Shown here: positions 47,411 through 57,016 of the stretch, piece by piece
How positions within the stretch are numbered: the first letter of the stretch is position 1
Layout: every line of letters begins with the position of its first letter
Assembly (NCBI GenBank): GCA_905182435.1
Contig: CAJJBN010000019.1
Coordinates: 22,665-86,664 of the forward strand
Direction of reading: 5' to 3'
DNA length: 64,000 nt
From: Opitutaceae bacterium BACL24 MAG-120322-bin51
GTDB taxonomy: Bacteria; Verrucomicrobiota; Verrucomicrobiia; Opitutales; Coraliomargaritaceae
Made by a program: the position numbers and the translations under genes
Notes under the pieces: generated by a model
Databases searched by the model: none
The model's input: the letters and a program-made list of their open reading frames with translations, nothing else
What the model was told of the DNA's origin: nothing

Positions 47411-50017
47411 TCAAGTCTCCGCTCTCAAACCCCCACGCCTCACCGACTCCGGTGGTAGCAACTTCGCCAACTCCTCCAAATCGGTAAAGTGTTCACGCAG
47501 ATCCTTCGCACTACCGAGATTCCCCAAAGTGCTTTCAAACAGTTCACGCTTCTCGGCCTTCAGATGCTGAATACGTTCCTCGATCGTGCCTTGCGTAATC
47601 ATACGGTATACGAACACCCGCTTGCGCTGACCAATACGGTGCACGCGATCCACTGCTTGACTCTCCACCGCAGGATTCCACCACGGGTCGAGTAAAAACA
47701 CATAATCCGCAGCGTGCAGTGTAATCCCCGTGCCACCAGCTCGCAGACTCACCAAAATAACGGCAGGCCCCTTCTTTTTTTGAAAAGTCTCCACTGGCTT
47801 TGAGCGATTCTTGGTATGTCCGTTCAACTCCAACAGCTCCACATCAGGAAACTCTTGTTGAATCAACGGCTTCACCCGCTTGAGCAGTTGCACGAACTGA
47901 CTAAAGATCACGACCTTACGCGCACCTGTCCCCGTTAAAGCTTCACCTAGTTTGGTGAGCAACATCTGAATCTTGCCGCTTTGCATCGGGTCGATGTCCA
48001 GACCTGGAATCAAGCCAGAGTCGCAACAAGCTTGCCGCAAGCGAGTCAACAGCGTGAAGAAATTCATTGGGTTCGACTGCATTGCTTCCTGTAAATCGTC
48101 GCCCATTTGCTCACGACCCTGATTCAGTAAGCCCTCATAAATCTGACGCTGCGTCTCAGTAATCGGACAAATCAAATCCATCTCCACTTTCGGCGGTAGA
48201 TCCTTGCCGACCTTGTCTTTTTTACGGCGTAGCAAGAACGGCGCGATCTGCTTACGCAAGGTTTGCTCGAGTGTCTTGCGCACCGAAATGTCAGGCGAAA
48301 TCGCCGCATCTTCGAAGCGACGACGCGAGCCCAACAAGCCTGGCATGATGAAGCGAAACAAGGTCCATACATCGAGCAATCGATTCTCTATCGGCGTGCC
48401 CGTCAACGCGAGCCGACACTCCGCACGAATCGCACAACAAGCATGCGTCACCTTTGCTTCGGGATTTTTAATCTGCTGCGCCTCATCCAGCACCGCATAG
48501 CCAAATTCGGTACCCTCCAATAAATGCTTATGCCGGCGCAATTGTGTATAGCTCGCAATCCACAATCTCGGTCTCCTCGCCGACGGCACCTCAAAGGTTT
48601 CGCCGCTGCGCAGCACCGCTATATCCAAATGTGGATACCACTGCTTCACCTCATTCTCCCACACTGGAACGACACTTGCAGGGCACACAATCAAACTATC
48701 CTTACCCTCAATCGGATAGGCACTCAACAGCGTCAAGACCTGCAGCGTTTTGCCCAAGCCCATCTCATCCGCCAACAAGCCATGGCAGCTTTGTGCCCGC
48801 AGGTTTGCCATCCAACGCACACCATGCGCCTGATACGGACGTAGGAAATCAGGCAACACCACTTCAGTAGGATCCGATTCCAACGGCTCCCCCGACTCAG
48901 CCTGCTGGGGCTCTAGCGTCGCCCGCCACTCTTGCAGCTCTTGCTCCAAGTCTAGTTCCGCACCACGCTGGCCAAACAGCGAAAACACCATATAACGCGG
49001 CCAAGTTTGCGCCTCTTCCGATCTGGAAGCCGCTGCCACGCGCCACTCCGCTAGCGCCGTGGTCTGATCGTCGGCGATCTTCACCAAGCCAAGTCCGTGT
49101 ACAATATGGGTGCCACGGCCCGCCTTGGCCAAGCGCTCCGCATCTTCAGGATCAAGCCAACGCTTGCCCAACTTCAAGCGCCAATCCACACGCATATTAG
49201 CCTTACCAGCCGATTCGACGCGGCCAATAATCTTCACCTGCTTCACACCCTCCGCCAAGCTTTGCGCATCCAGATCGAGATCTAGATAGCCAAAGATATC
49301 CTCCCAGCGCTTGCGCGTATGCGAGAAAAACGGCGCAATCCGCGCGGGGTCATGCATTAAAAAGTCATTCGGGTCGCGACGAAATGTAAATCCGACTTCC
49401 TTGGCCAACGCCGTCAAGCGCACCAACATCTCGCGCTCCGCACTCGACATCTTGCCACCCTCAGCTTGAAACGCCGACTCACGTGAAAAATCTGCATTTA
49501 CCCAATACGCCGTCATTCGCAGGCCCGTGCTAAGCCCCTCCAAACGCGGGGTCAATCGACGAGCCGGTGGCTCTTCAGGCTGCGTCGAGTTTAGTGTTGA
49601 GCTCTGTTGCTTCGCCAACGCCGCTGCCACGATGGCGGCATCTTGCAGATCTGGCTTCGGCGTCGGCACATAGGGCAGCGGGTCGATCTCATCCGCGATC
49701 AACTCTTCGACCTCATACAATCCACCGACAGCAACCGCATCGCCCATCGCATCATCCTCCGTCGAACAACGAACAATTGGTCCCTTTGGCCCCCACTCAA
49801 CCACGACGTAGCAGGTATCTTTACGCGCAAAAGCGCAATTGATAATCACATCCTGATCCGCCAATTCGACGCCCGATATTTGGCCTTTTAGGTAAATTTC
49901 GCGTCCCCACTGTAGTGCCTCTTTCGAGAAAAAAGTCTCCCAATCGAGTGCCACGTTTTCGAACCACACTTCAAGGGCGGCTTGATTATAAACACGACTG
50001 GATGCACGAGCAGACAT
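47411..50017 (-). CDS. SNF2/RapA-family DNA translocase (helicase-like)
   Basis: An 868-residue protein of the bacterial SNF2 type. Residues 1-90 resemble the SWIM-containing N-terminus of these proteins (FSKEALQWGREIYLKGQISG) but only one Cys of the zinc motif remains. A middle region (about 150-390) precedes the motor: motif I DEMGLGKT, motif II DEAQ, motif III LTGTPIENRL, motif V SLRAGGTGITLHAADYV and motif VI QAVDRVHRIGQ. Such proteins remodel protein-DNA complexes. It is transcribed alone and converges on the SWIB gene across the terminator. Confidence 0.93.
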   Translation of the reverse strand: MSARASSRVYNQAALEVWFENVALDWETFFSKEALQWGREIYLKGQISGVELADQDVIINCAFARKDTCYVVVEWGPKGPIVRCSTEDDAMGDAVAVGGLYEVEELIADEIDPLPYVPTPKPDLQDAAIVAAALAKQQSSTLNSTQPEEPPARRLTPRLEGLSTGLRMTAYWVNADFSRESAFQAEGGKMSSAEREMLVRLTALAKEVGFTFRRDPNDFLMHDPARIAPFFSHTRKRWEDIFGYLDLDLDAQSLAEGVKQVKIIGRVESAGKANMRVDWRLKLGKRWLDPEDAERLAKAGRGTHIVHGLGLVKIADDQTTALAEWRVAAASRSEEAQTWPRYMVFSLFGQRGAELDLEQELQEWRATLEPQQAESGEPLESDPTEVVLPDFLRPYQAHGVRWMANLRAQSCHGLLADEMGLGKTLQVLTLLSAYPIEGKDSLIVCPASVVPVWENEVKQWYPHLDIAVLRSGETFEVPSARRPRLWIASYTQLRRHKHLLEGTEFGYAVLDEAQQIKNPEAKVTHACCAIRAECRLALTGTPIENRLLDVWTLFRFIMPGLLGSRRRFEDAAISPDISVRKTLEQTLRKQIAPFLLRRKKDKVGKDLPPKVEMDLICPITETQRQIYEGLLNQGREQMGDDLQEAMQSNPMNFFTLLTRLRQACCDSGLIPGLDIDPMQSGKIQMLLTKLGEALTGTGARKVVIFSQFVQLLKRVKPLIQQEFPDVELLELNGHTKNRSKPVETFQKKKGPAVILVSLRAGGTGITLHAADYVFLLDPWWNPAVESQAVDRVHRIGQRKRVFVYRMITQGTIEERIQHLKAEKRELFESTLGNLGSAKDLREHFTDLEELAKLLPPESVRRGGLRAET

Positions 50018-50345
50018 AGGGTGATAATGAACCAGAGATTATAGCTCTTTTAAAAACTTCGTCGCAAGGACATTTGCGGTGATTGATTAAAATGGCTGTT
50101 GTTCTTTGCTCAGCTAGCTCAGCAGCCTGTGCTAGCCTTAAAAGACTGCCAACAGTCGCCAACACGCTTACACAATGCTATGATGTAGGTTGATTGTTAT
50201 GCAGAAGTCATCAAGCTCGTGGTCGACTCGGCTAGGCTCGACCTGACTGCGGCTGCTAAGCAGCCATTCACATTACCAAGCTTGGCTACATAAAAATACA
50301 ACTTCCCACTTCACACTTGCGGATTCCCCGTCTAAAAGCCTCTGA
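50018..50345. other. Intergenic region without a gene
   Basis: This 328-bp gap separates divergent SNF2 and queA genes. It contains a GGTCGA/TCGACC inverted repeat and a GGCTGC/GCAGCC hairpin at about 50218-50270; otherwise I see only likely promoter sequence and no coding frame. Confidence 0.4.
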
Positions 50346-51435
50346 ATGGACAGCGCCCTATTTGACTACCACCTCCCTATGGCACGCATCGCACAAGAGC
50401 CCGCCGCTCAGCGCGATGCCTCACGACTGATGGTGGTCGACCGCAAAACCCGCCAAATCACACACACAACGTTCGCTCAAATCGGCGATCATTTGCCCGC
50501 CAACGCGCGCTTCTTTCGCAATAACGCGGCAGTGCTCAAGGCCCGTATTTTTGGTCAGCGCCCCAGCGGCGGCAAAGTCGAATGCCTGCTGCTGCAGCCC
50601 GCAGAGGACGCCTTCACTTGGTGGTGTCTCCTACGTCCAGGCAAGAAGACCCTGCATGGCGGAACCTTCGGTATCGACAGCGAATACAGCGCTGAAGTGC
50701 TCAACGCTGGCGAAAATGGCAACTACCGCGTGCGCTTCCACCCGGTGCGCGACGAGTCCGTGATCGACCTTTCCGAGCGGCTCGGCATGATGCCTTTGCC
50801 GCCTTACATCGAACGCACGATCGACGACCCGCGCAGCGCCAACGACAACGAGCGCTACCAGACCGTCTACGCCGATTACGACAAGCGCGTCGCTGTAGCC
50901 GCGCCCACTGCCGGCCTGCACTTTACGCCCGATCTTATTGCTGACCTCGAAGCACACGGCGCTCAATTCCACGATCTTACCCTGCAAGTCGGTATCGGCA
51001 CGTTTCACCCCATTCAGGTCGATAACATCCTCGACCACAACATTCACCACGAGTGGTATGAGATTCCCGCCACTGCCTTTGAATCGCTCCAGCAAAGCAG
51101 CCCTGGCCCACGAGTCGCGGTTGGTACCACCTCGGTGCGGTCGATTGAAGATGCGATGCGGCGCAGCCAAAGCGCACCCGAGACTTGCCTGACTCCAGCT
51201 GGATCGGTGCAGGCCGAGGCCGATATCTTTATCTACCCACCTGCACGCTTTGAGATCGCGGATGGGTTGATGACCAATTTTCACCTGCCGAAATCGACCC
51301 TGCTGATGTCTCGTTTCAGCATTTTTAAGTCCTGGCGACGAACGGGGCATTGAATGGTTATTGGCACTTTACGCCGAGGCGATTGAGCATAATTATAACT
51401 TCTATAGTCCGACCAAATCGCTTCTCTTTTCATAA
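50346..51435 (+). pseudogene. queA: tRNA preQ1 ribosyltransferase-isomerase (QueA), frameshifted near the C-terminus
   Basis: QueA makes epoxyqueuosine at position 34 of tRNAs. The frame from 50346 is intact for about 325 residues ([54 protein letters not shown]). At about 51320 it shifts: the other frame gives [31 protein letters not shown], and a stop at 51435, but even this lacks the usual YGDAMLIL end. As written, the first frame ends in a wrong 9-residue tail at 51353. The missing part contacts the tRNA and dimer face, so activity is doubtful if the lesion is real. Confidence 0.8.
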
Positions 51436-51493
51436 CATCTCAAATTTACCCGCTTCATTTTTCTCGGAATAAGCGACCATCGATTCCACTCAC

Positions 51494-52018
51494 ATGACCA
51501 CAGAATCCAATTTGAACTTCGAAGAAATCGTGAGTGCCTACTACCAACCGCTCTATCGTTTCGGCTACAGTCTAGCCAAAAACGAGCATGAGGCAGGCGA
51601 TTTAGCCCAACAGGCCTTTTTCATATATGCTGAAAAAGGAGATTCGCTGCGCGACAAATCCAAGGTTAAGTCCTGGCTGTTCACCACTCTTTACCGCGAA
51701 TTTCTGCGCCGCCGTCGTAAAGACGCCCGTATCGATAGCTACGAGCCCGAAATACTCGAAAATATCGGCGGCTCGGTGGAGCCCCACGTGCGCCGCAGCA
51801 TGGATGGTCATCTCGCCGTCGAAGCCCTCGAAGAAGTCGATGCCGTTTACCGCGAGCCAGTCGCCCTGTTTTATCTCAAAGATCTTTCTTATAAAGAAAT
51901 CGCCGAAATTCTTGATGTGCCGATTGGCACAATCATGTCACGGCTCTCCCGCGGCAAAGCGCAGCTCCGCGAGATCTTTAAGCGTAAAGAAACCGAAACT
52001 TCTGCCAACACCCTTTAA
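51494..52018 (+). CDS. ECF-type RNA polymerase sigma factor
   Basis: A 174-residue group 4 sigma factor with region 2 (ISAYYQPLYRFGYSLAKNEH-like, with the DLAQQAFFIYAEK core) and region 4 (YREPVALFYLKDLSYKEIAEILDVPIGTIMSRLSRGK). It directs polymerase to its own promoter set after release from an anti-sigma factor. Three bases separate it from the next gene, its probable anti-sigma partner. The acidic C-terminus is short. Group within the ECF classification not determined. Confidence 0.9.
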   Translation: MTTESNLNFEEIVSAYYQPLYRFGYSLAKNEHEAGDLAQQAFFIYAEKGDSLRDKSKVKSWLFTTLYREFLRRRRKDARIDSYEPEILENIGGSVEPHVRRSMDGHLAVEALEEVDAVYREPVALFYLKDLSYKEIAEILDVPIGTIMSRLSRGKAQLREIFKRKETETSANTL

Positions 52019-52021
52019 GCT

Positions 52022-52906
52022 ATGCACCGCGAAGAAGCACAAAATATTCTCCAGCTCTGTCGTCCCGACAACAGCGAGGACCGCAACGATCCATTGATCG
52101 CCGAAGCACTTGAACTGCTTAAAAAGGACGCCGAACTGCGTACTTGGTTTGATGAGCAACAGGCGCTCGATGCCAAAATCCGCAATGACCTGAACCGTAT
52201 CGAACCGCCCGCCGATCTCTATGCAGCCATCTTGACTGGCATGCATGCCCACGCCGCTCAATCGCAGCTAATCGGCACCAAGGCCGAAGACACCGAGCAG
52301 GACCAACACACCATCCGTTTTCCGCAGCCCGCGAATCGCTCCAACCAGCGCGCTGGGTTCCGTCCATGGATGGGAATTGCCGCAATCTTTGCCATCGCCG
52401 GAATCGCCCTCGTGGTGCCTCGCAATGAAGCGCCGACGCAACTGGCCAACAGCGATCAACCTGCAGCAGAGGCAACGCCGATAATCGCTACCGCAGGTGT
52501 GCCGAATATGATCGAATTCCTCGCGCAACAAATCAGCGAATTCAACGGCTCGAAATTCGACAAACGCGGCGAACAAGTCGGCGATTTACAAAGTCACCTG
52601 GCCAGCACCGGGATGCCGAACCCAGCACATATCCCACAGCAACTCAAACAGCTTACCACCATCGGTTGCGTCACCTTCGACTACGATGGCACCAAGCTGA
52701 GCATGATTTGCTTCAAAAACGGCCAAGTCTATCACTTGATTACTGTAGATAAGGCACGTGTCCCCATCGACTGCACACCTTGCCAAGGCCAGAAAAGCAA
52801 AGTTTTTGAGGCTCAGCAACAAGCCTTCAAAGTATGGGCCGAAGGCGAACAAATCTTTATTCTCACCACGCAAGGCAGCGAAGAGGACCTTGCCGATTTC
52901 ATCTAA
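52022..52906 (+). CDS. Probable membrane anti-sigma factor
   Basis: A 294-residue single-pass membrane protein. The cytoplasmic N-terminus (1-115) is helical and charged, like an anti-sigma domain but without a ZAS zinc motif. One transmembrane helix lies at about 117-134 (WMGIAAIFAIAGIALVV), followed by a periplasmic domain with three Cys (IGCVTFDYDG, CTPCQGQ) that could form a redox- or metal-sensitive site. Position directly after the sigma gene is the main argument. The operon continues into a YceI-like gene. Confidence 0.7.
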   Translation: MHREEAQNILQLCRPDNSEDRNDPLIAEALELLKKDAELRTWFDEQQALDAKIRNDLNRIEPPADLYAAILTGMHAHAAQSQLIGTKAEDTEQDQHTIRFPQPANRSNQRAGFRPWMGIAAIFAIAGIALVVPRNEAPTQLANSDQPAAEATPIIATAGVPNMIEFLAQQISEFNGSKFDKRGEQVGDLQSHLASTGMPNPAHIPQQLKQLTTIGCVTFDYDGTKLSMICFKNGQVYHLITVDKARVPIDCTPCQGQKSKVFEAQQQAFKVWAEGEQIFILTTQGSEEDLADFI

Positions 52907-52915
52907 ACTACGACT

Positions 52916-53486
52916 ATGACCAAACCACTACTCCTGACCCTCGCCCTTGCAGTTAGCAGCCTCTACGCTGCTGCAGAAGTCGAAATCTACAAAATCGATC
53001 CAACGCACTCATCGGTCAAATTCAGCATCCGACACTTCGTTGCAAAAACTACCGGCTCATTCAATCAGTTCGAGGGCACCCTCACCGTCGATCGTGACGA
53101 CCTGAGCAACAGCAGCGTCGAAGCGATTATCACAGTACCCTCGGTGAACACCGCTAATAAAAAGCGCGACACTCATCTACAAGAGGACGATTACTTTGCT
53201 TCTGAGAAACACCCGCTGATTACTTTCAAATCAACCCACTGGGCAAAGACCGACAACAAGGACAGCTTCAAAGTAACGGGTAATCTCACTATGCTCGGAA
53301 CCACCAAAGAAGTGAATACTCAACGTCGATCTCTTAGGTTTCGGCCCTGGCAGGAACGGCGCACAGCTTTCCGGGTGGGAAGCCACCACACAAATCGACC
53401 GCACCGAATGGGGCATCCTTGGCGGCCAGCCCGCTGTCGGCGCAGAGGTCGACATCACGATCAACATCGAGGCGATCAAACAGTAA
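52916..53486 (+). pseudogene. YceI-family periplasmic lipid-binding-like protein, frameshifted
   Basis: The start is a Sec signal peptide (ending near AAAEV) followed by the YceI core ([46 protein letters not shown]). After TTKEVN, near 53322, the homology passes to another frame ([45 protein letters not shown]) ending in TAA at 53484-53486. YceI proteins are small lipocalin-like barrels that bind polyisoprenoids. Nine bases after the anti-sigma gene, so probably in the sigma regulon. Confidence 0.8.
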
Positions 53487-53693
53487 GCGAACTCACACGA
53501 TTAAATGGCGTGAATTGAGCTTGCTCAATGCCAAATTAAACTGCCCACGCCCACCCTGACGATGCGTAGACTTCGCCAGTTAAGTTGAACGATTCCAAAA
53601 TTCAAGACTGCGTTCAAGCCTTCTGCTTCAATTTAATGGAATGCTCTACGTCGGCATCCTATTTTTGATCGATTAACGAGCTAATCAAAGGTG

Positions 53694-53737
53694 GCTGAAC
53701 CCCGACGACGTTTACTGCTTGCCAGAGTCGGTTCAGC
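53694..53737 (+). other. Bulged hairpin of unknown role
   Basis: GCTGAACC-CC-GAC pairs with GTCGGTTCAGC around a 20-nt loop. It lies in a 456-bp gap (53487-53942) that holds no gene; another short palindrome, ATTGAGCTTGCTCAAT, lies at about 53514-53529. It could be a small RNA, a terminator without a T-run or a decayed repeat. Confidence 0.3.
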
Positions 53738-53942
53738 ACGGGGACTTTTCATGCAAGAGCAGTGCCTATTTGCTTTCTAAGCTCATAGCAGCTATCCCAC
53801 GAAAATCGAACTAGTTCCGATCAATCGACCATGGCGAAGGCATCATCAGCCATATTTTTCGTTTGCCTTCCTCAATTTCTCTTTGATCCTCGCTGCTCCC
53901 GTTAACAATAAAACCAACCATTCGTTTAATAATTTGATTTAT

Positions 53943-55044
53943 ATGAAGATTTTCAAAGCACTATCCACAACTGCCCTATTACTGTCGGCAAGCGCATTTG
54001 CTGCAGACATCGAAACGGCACCTGTCAGCGAGCCCGCGGCAACGCCCGCGGCGGACGAAATAGTCGTCATCCGCGTGAATGACGAAGTGATCACCCAAGC
54101 GGATCTCGAAGAGATGGCAAATACGATGCTCCAGCAGTATCAGGCGCAAGCTCAGGGCGCACCGATATCCGACGAAATTAAAGCACAGGCACTCAAGAGT
54201 GCTGAGGATAATGCCATCACCGAGAAGCTCATCGCGATCGCTGTTGCAGGTTCAGGCATCGTCGTTTCAGATGAAGAAGTGGCGAGCACCATCGCACAAA
54301 TCAAAACCTCGATTCCTGAGGGAATGACTTTTGAGAGAGCGCTCGCATCGCAAGGCATGACCCTTGAAACACTCAAGGAAAACATTAAGACCGACATGGC
54401 TGCTCGCCAACTGTTCGAAATCCAAACCAAAGATGTGCCCGCAGCAACCGAAGCGGATGCTCAAGCATTCTACGATGGCAACCCTCAGAACTTCCAGAGT
54501 CCAGCGAGCCCAGCGAACGCATCTGCCAGCCACATTCTGCTCTCGTTCGAACCAGGAGAAGACGATGCAGCGAAAGCCGCCAAGTTGGCACAACTCGAAG
54601 CGATCCGCGCTGACATCGTCGCCGAGACCACCACCTTCGAAGATGCCGCGAAAGCGCATTCAGGTTGCCCGAGCGGCGCACAAGGCGGTTCCCTCGGTCG
54701 GTTCGGTAAAGGCCAGATGGTACCAGAATTTGAAGCTGCCGTCTTTAGTCAGGACGTTGATGCAGTCAGTGAAGTCGTCGAGACGTCTTTTGGCTACCAC
54801 ATCATCAAAGTGACTGACCGCCAAGAAGCTGGGGAGTCCAAGCACCACTCCGTTCGCAGAAGCGAAGGATCAGATCCTCAACTACCTCACTCAAAACGCG
54901 AAGGGCGAAGCAGCACAGGCCTACATCCAAAGCCTTCGCGACAGCGCCACGATTGAATACGTCAAGTCACAGCCAACACCAGTTTCCGCAACGGCAACGA
55001 CACCAGCAGCGGCCGACCCACACGCAGGCCATAACCATAATTAA
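53943..55044 (+). CDS. PpiC/SurA-type peptidyl-prolyl isomerase, exported; frameshifted C-terminal tail
   Basis: An envelope folding factor. A signal peptide (about 1-20, cleaved after AFA) is followed by an Ala/Pro linker, a SurA-like N-domain (VVIRVNDEVITQADLEEM) and a parvulin domain (SASHILLSFEPG, then SGCPSGAQGGSLGRFGKGQMVPEFEAAVF, and SFGYHIIKVTDRQ). At about 54840 the natural frame changes: TPFAEAKDQILNYL continues to a His-rich end (PHAGHNHN) and TAA at 55042-55044. In the first frame the protein stops at 54956 with an unrelated tail. The isomerase domain itself is complete, so the protein may still function. Confidence 0.8.
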
Positions 55045-55067
55045 AAACTCTTAATAGAGCAACACGG

Positions 55068-55110
55068 CCCACCGGTAAGCATTCAACTGTTTGTCGGTGG
55101 GTCTTTTTTT
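55068..55110 (+). terminator. Terminator of the PpiC-type gene
   Basis: CCCACCG pairs with CGGTGGG around a 20-nt loop, followed by TCTTTTTTT. Confidence 0.8.
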
Positions 55111-55146
55111 GGTTTATCGGAATGGTTCGGTAGACCAGTTCAGCCG

Positions 55147-55230
55147 GTAGTGACTGGGTTCATCCTAGGATCGCGATTCCCGAGATCGAATCAAAGCGAC
55201 ACACAATCGCGGGGTAAACCCGCTCGCAAC
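55147..55230. repeat. GTAG-headed repeat plus ATCGCGGGG/ACCCGCTCGC hairpin
   Basis: Same order of parts as at 37583-37649: GTAG, ACTGGGTTCATCC, then AATCGCGGGG and AACCCGCTCGC. The spacing between the two halves is larger here. Remaining sequence to 55315 has no gene. Confidence 0.6.
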
Positions 55231-55315
55231 AAAACTTGGCATTTGTGACAGAGAGCACAGGGCATTCCGACACCTTTCCCAGTAATCGGCGAAAAGCCTT
55301 CTTTTTCCAGCCAGA

Positions 55316-56212
55316 CTAGAAAGTGATCAGCTGATCCGGCTTGCGGATCTGAGTGCGAAACCAGGTGCCCTGCTTTTTAACCAAGTGATTGGTGCTTTGC
55401 ACGATCGCCGGAGCGAGTGACTTGAGCTGAATTGCACCTTTTAAATACTCAAGCGTCTCGCGATATCCAATCGCCGCCACGGCACTCGGATTCTTTTCAA
55501 GACCAAGCTCACGCAGACATTCGACCTCCTCGACTAGACCGGCCTGCAGCATCTGATCCACGCGACGAACAATGCGCTGGCGTAGATTTTCGGGGTCACG
55601 CTCAAGTAGAATATACTGCTTCTCGCAGTCCGCGAATGGCTCAGGACGTGCGGCAAACTCGGCTTGCAAATCCGGCAACGACTTACCTGATGCAATGCAA
55701 CGCTCGAGTGCGCGCAGCACGCGGCGTGGATTCAGCGCATCCAAATTACCAATGCCCTCAGGGCTACGTTGGCGCAGATCTGCAACCAAACCCTCCAAAC
55801 CATCAGCCGCATAGAGCTCAGCCACCCGGGCACGAATTGCATCGGAAACCACGACAATATCAATCACCGGCGCGAAAAAGCTCTTCAAATAAAATCCGCT
55901 GCCCCCGGTCACCACGACCGACTTGCCACGCGCAAAAATGTCGGCCACCGCCGCCTTAGAATCACGCACATACGCAGCGATATGATAGGGCTGCTCCACC
56001 GCGTTCACATCAATCAAGTGATGCGGCACACGGGCGATTTCTGCTGGCGAAGGCTTGGCGGTGCCAATATCCATGCCTCGATAAACCAGTGACGCGTCGC
56101 ACGACACGATCTCGGCATTATGCTTCTCAGCGTAAGAGAGTGCATACTCAGTTTTGCCGACTGCAGTCGGACCAGTGATGATGTGTAAAGTCTGTGTCAT
56201 AAAATTATGCAT
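55316..56212 (-). CDS. miaA: tRNA dimethylallyltransferase (MiaA)
   Basis: Adds a dimethylallyl group to A37 of tRNAs reading UNN codons. The 298-residue protein has the P-loop GPTAVGKT (14-21), the DASLVYRGMDIGTAKPS motif and PHHLIDV, the GGSGFYLKS motif, and LNPRRVLRALE. The C-terminal QIRKPDQLITF end is normal. The ATG at 56200 (MTQT) is an alternative start. The gap to 56319 is free of genes. Confidence 0.94.
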   Translation of the reverse strand: MHNFMTQTLHIITGPTAVGKTEYALSYAEKHNAEIVSCDASLVYRGMDIGTAKPSPAEIARVPHHLIDVNAVEQPYHIAAYVRDSKAAVADIFARGKSVVVTGGSGFYLKSFFAPVIDIVVVSDAIRARVAELYAADGLEGLVADLRQRSPEGIGNLDALNPRRVLRALERCIASGKSLPDLQAEFAARPEPFADCEKQYILLERDPENLRQRIVRRVDQMLQAGLVEEVECLRELGLEKNPSAVAAIGYRETLEYLKGAIQLKSLAPAIVQSTNHLVKKQGTWFRTQIRKPDQLITF

Positions 56213-56319
56213 GAGCCATGACAGGCTCAGCTTCGACTTCCAACTTCTTTTTATTGTATCCGAAACGTAGGGGCTTTGCTTTCAACAAATCGTAGTCATT
56301 CGCACAAATTGGAGTTCTG

Positions 56320-56396
56320 CGGGGGCAGCGACACTCTTGTCGCTTGATTTACCGCGCTCTGCCACGGAGCGAAGCGACAGGAGTGTCGCTTCCACG
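56320..56396. repeat. Inverted hairpin pair with AGCGACA stems
   Basis: Left hairpin: AGCGACA, CTCT, TGTCGCT. Right hairpin: GAAGCGACA, GGAG, TGTCGCTTC, with CCAC after it, so that the other strand reads GTGG as a head. This pair has the GTRG-headed REP layout. Confidence 0.75.
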
Positions 56397-56435
56397 CTTG
56401 GCAAACGAGACGCAGACAATAAGCCTTACCATACG

Positions 56436-56771
56436 ATGAGCTCAACACCACCTGAATACGATTGCACCCAATGCGGCGCCTGCTGCCGAAGTTTTCCGAT
56501 CTTTGCGAGCGAGACGGATGCTGTGCGCGAACCCGCGATTCGGCAAGAGGCACGCGCATTACCTGAGTATCTACAAACCGAAGGCCAGACTTACCAGCTC
56601 TTCCCGCTGCCCTTCCACAGCCGTTGCCCGTATCTCAAAGAAGACGAGTTATGCCGTATTTATGAATCGCGTCCGAGCGTGTGTCGCCGATTCGAAGCAG
56701 GCAGCGAGCAATGCATCGAAGCACGGCGGCGGCAGGGGATCGGCGAAAAGTCCGGCGATGCCGAACAGTGA
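56436..56771 (+). CDS. YkgJ-family Cys-rich (putative Fe-S or zinc-binding) protein
   Basis: A 111-residue cytoplasmic protein of the YkgJ/UPF0153 family. The N-terminus has CTQCGACC and later SRCPYLKEDELCRIYESRPSVCRRFE, giving the conserved set of eight or so Cys thought to hold a metal cluster. I start at MSSTPPEYD (56436). Function of the family is not established. The remaining intergenic stretch to 57016 contains a hairpin pair. Confidence 0.88.
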   Translation: MSSTPPEYDCTQCGACCRSFPIFASETDAVREPAIRQEARALPEYLQTEGQTYQLFPLPFHSRCPYLKEDELCRIYESRPSVCRRFEAGSEQCIEARRRQGIGEKSGDAEQ

Positions 56772-56861
56772 GAGTGACGCTTCGCGAGTGAGGAGTGACA
56801 GTCGGAAGTGCTGGTATAAATCAAAAATGGGAACCACTTTCGTGCGGTTGACGGTCACTTG

Positions 56862-56958
56862 GGAGGGATGACCTCCGTGTCGTCCGCAGTGATTCGATCA
56901 AGTTTTCGTGGCATGACAGATGAAGGGGCACGGCGGACGAGGCGGAGCTCATCCCTCC
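56862..56958. repeat. Inverted pair of GGAG-class hairpins with GU-wobble stems
   Basis: Left: GGAG, GGATGAC, CTCCGT, GTCGTCC. Right, on the other strand: GGAG, GGATGAG, CTCCGC, CTCGTCC. Each stem has one T opposite G, so pairing holds as RNA through a wobble. 56772-56861 and 56959-57016 show no gene. Confidence 0.8.
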
Positions 56959-57016
56959 CCCAAAGTCACTCCTCACTTTCACTCGTGAAGCGTATCACTT
57001 GATCGCGCAGCGATCG

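Noticed and set aside
50631..51350. 239-residue minus-strand open frame
   Set aside because: Antisense of queA; no recognisable domain.
53883..53942. Longer start for the PpiC-type protein
   Set aside because: The added residues would precede and disrupt a clear signal peptide beginning at 53943.
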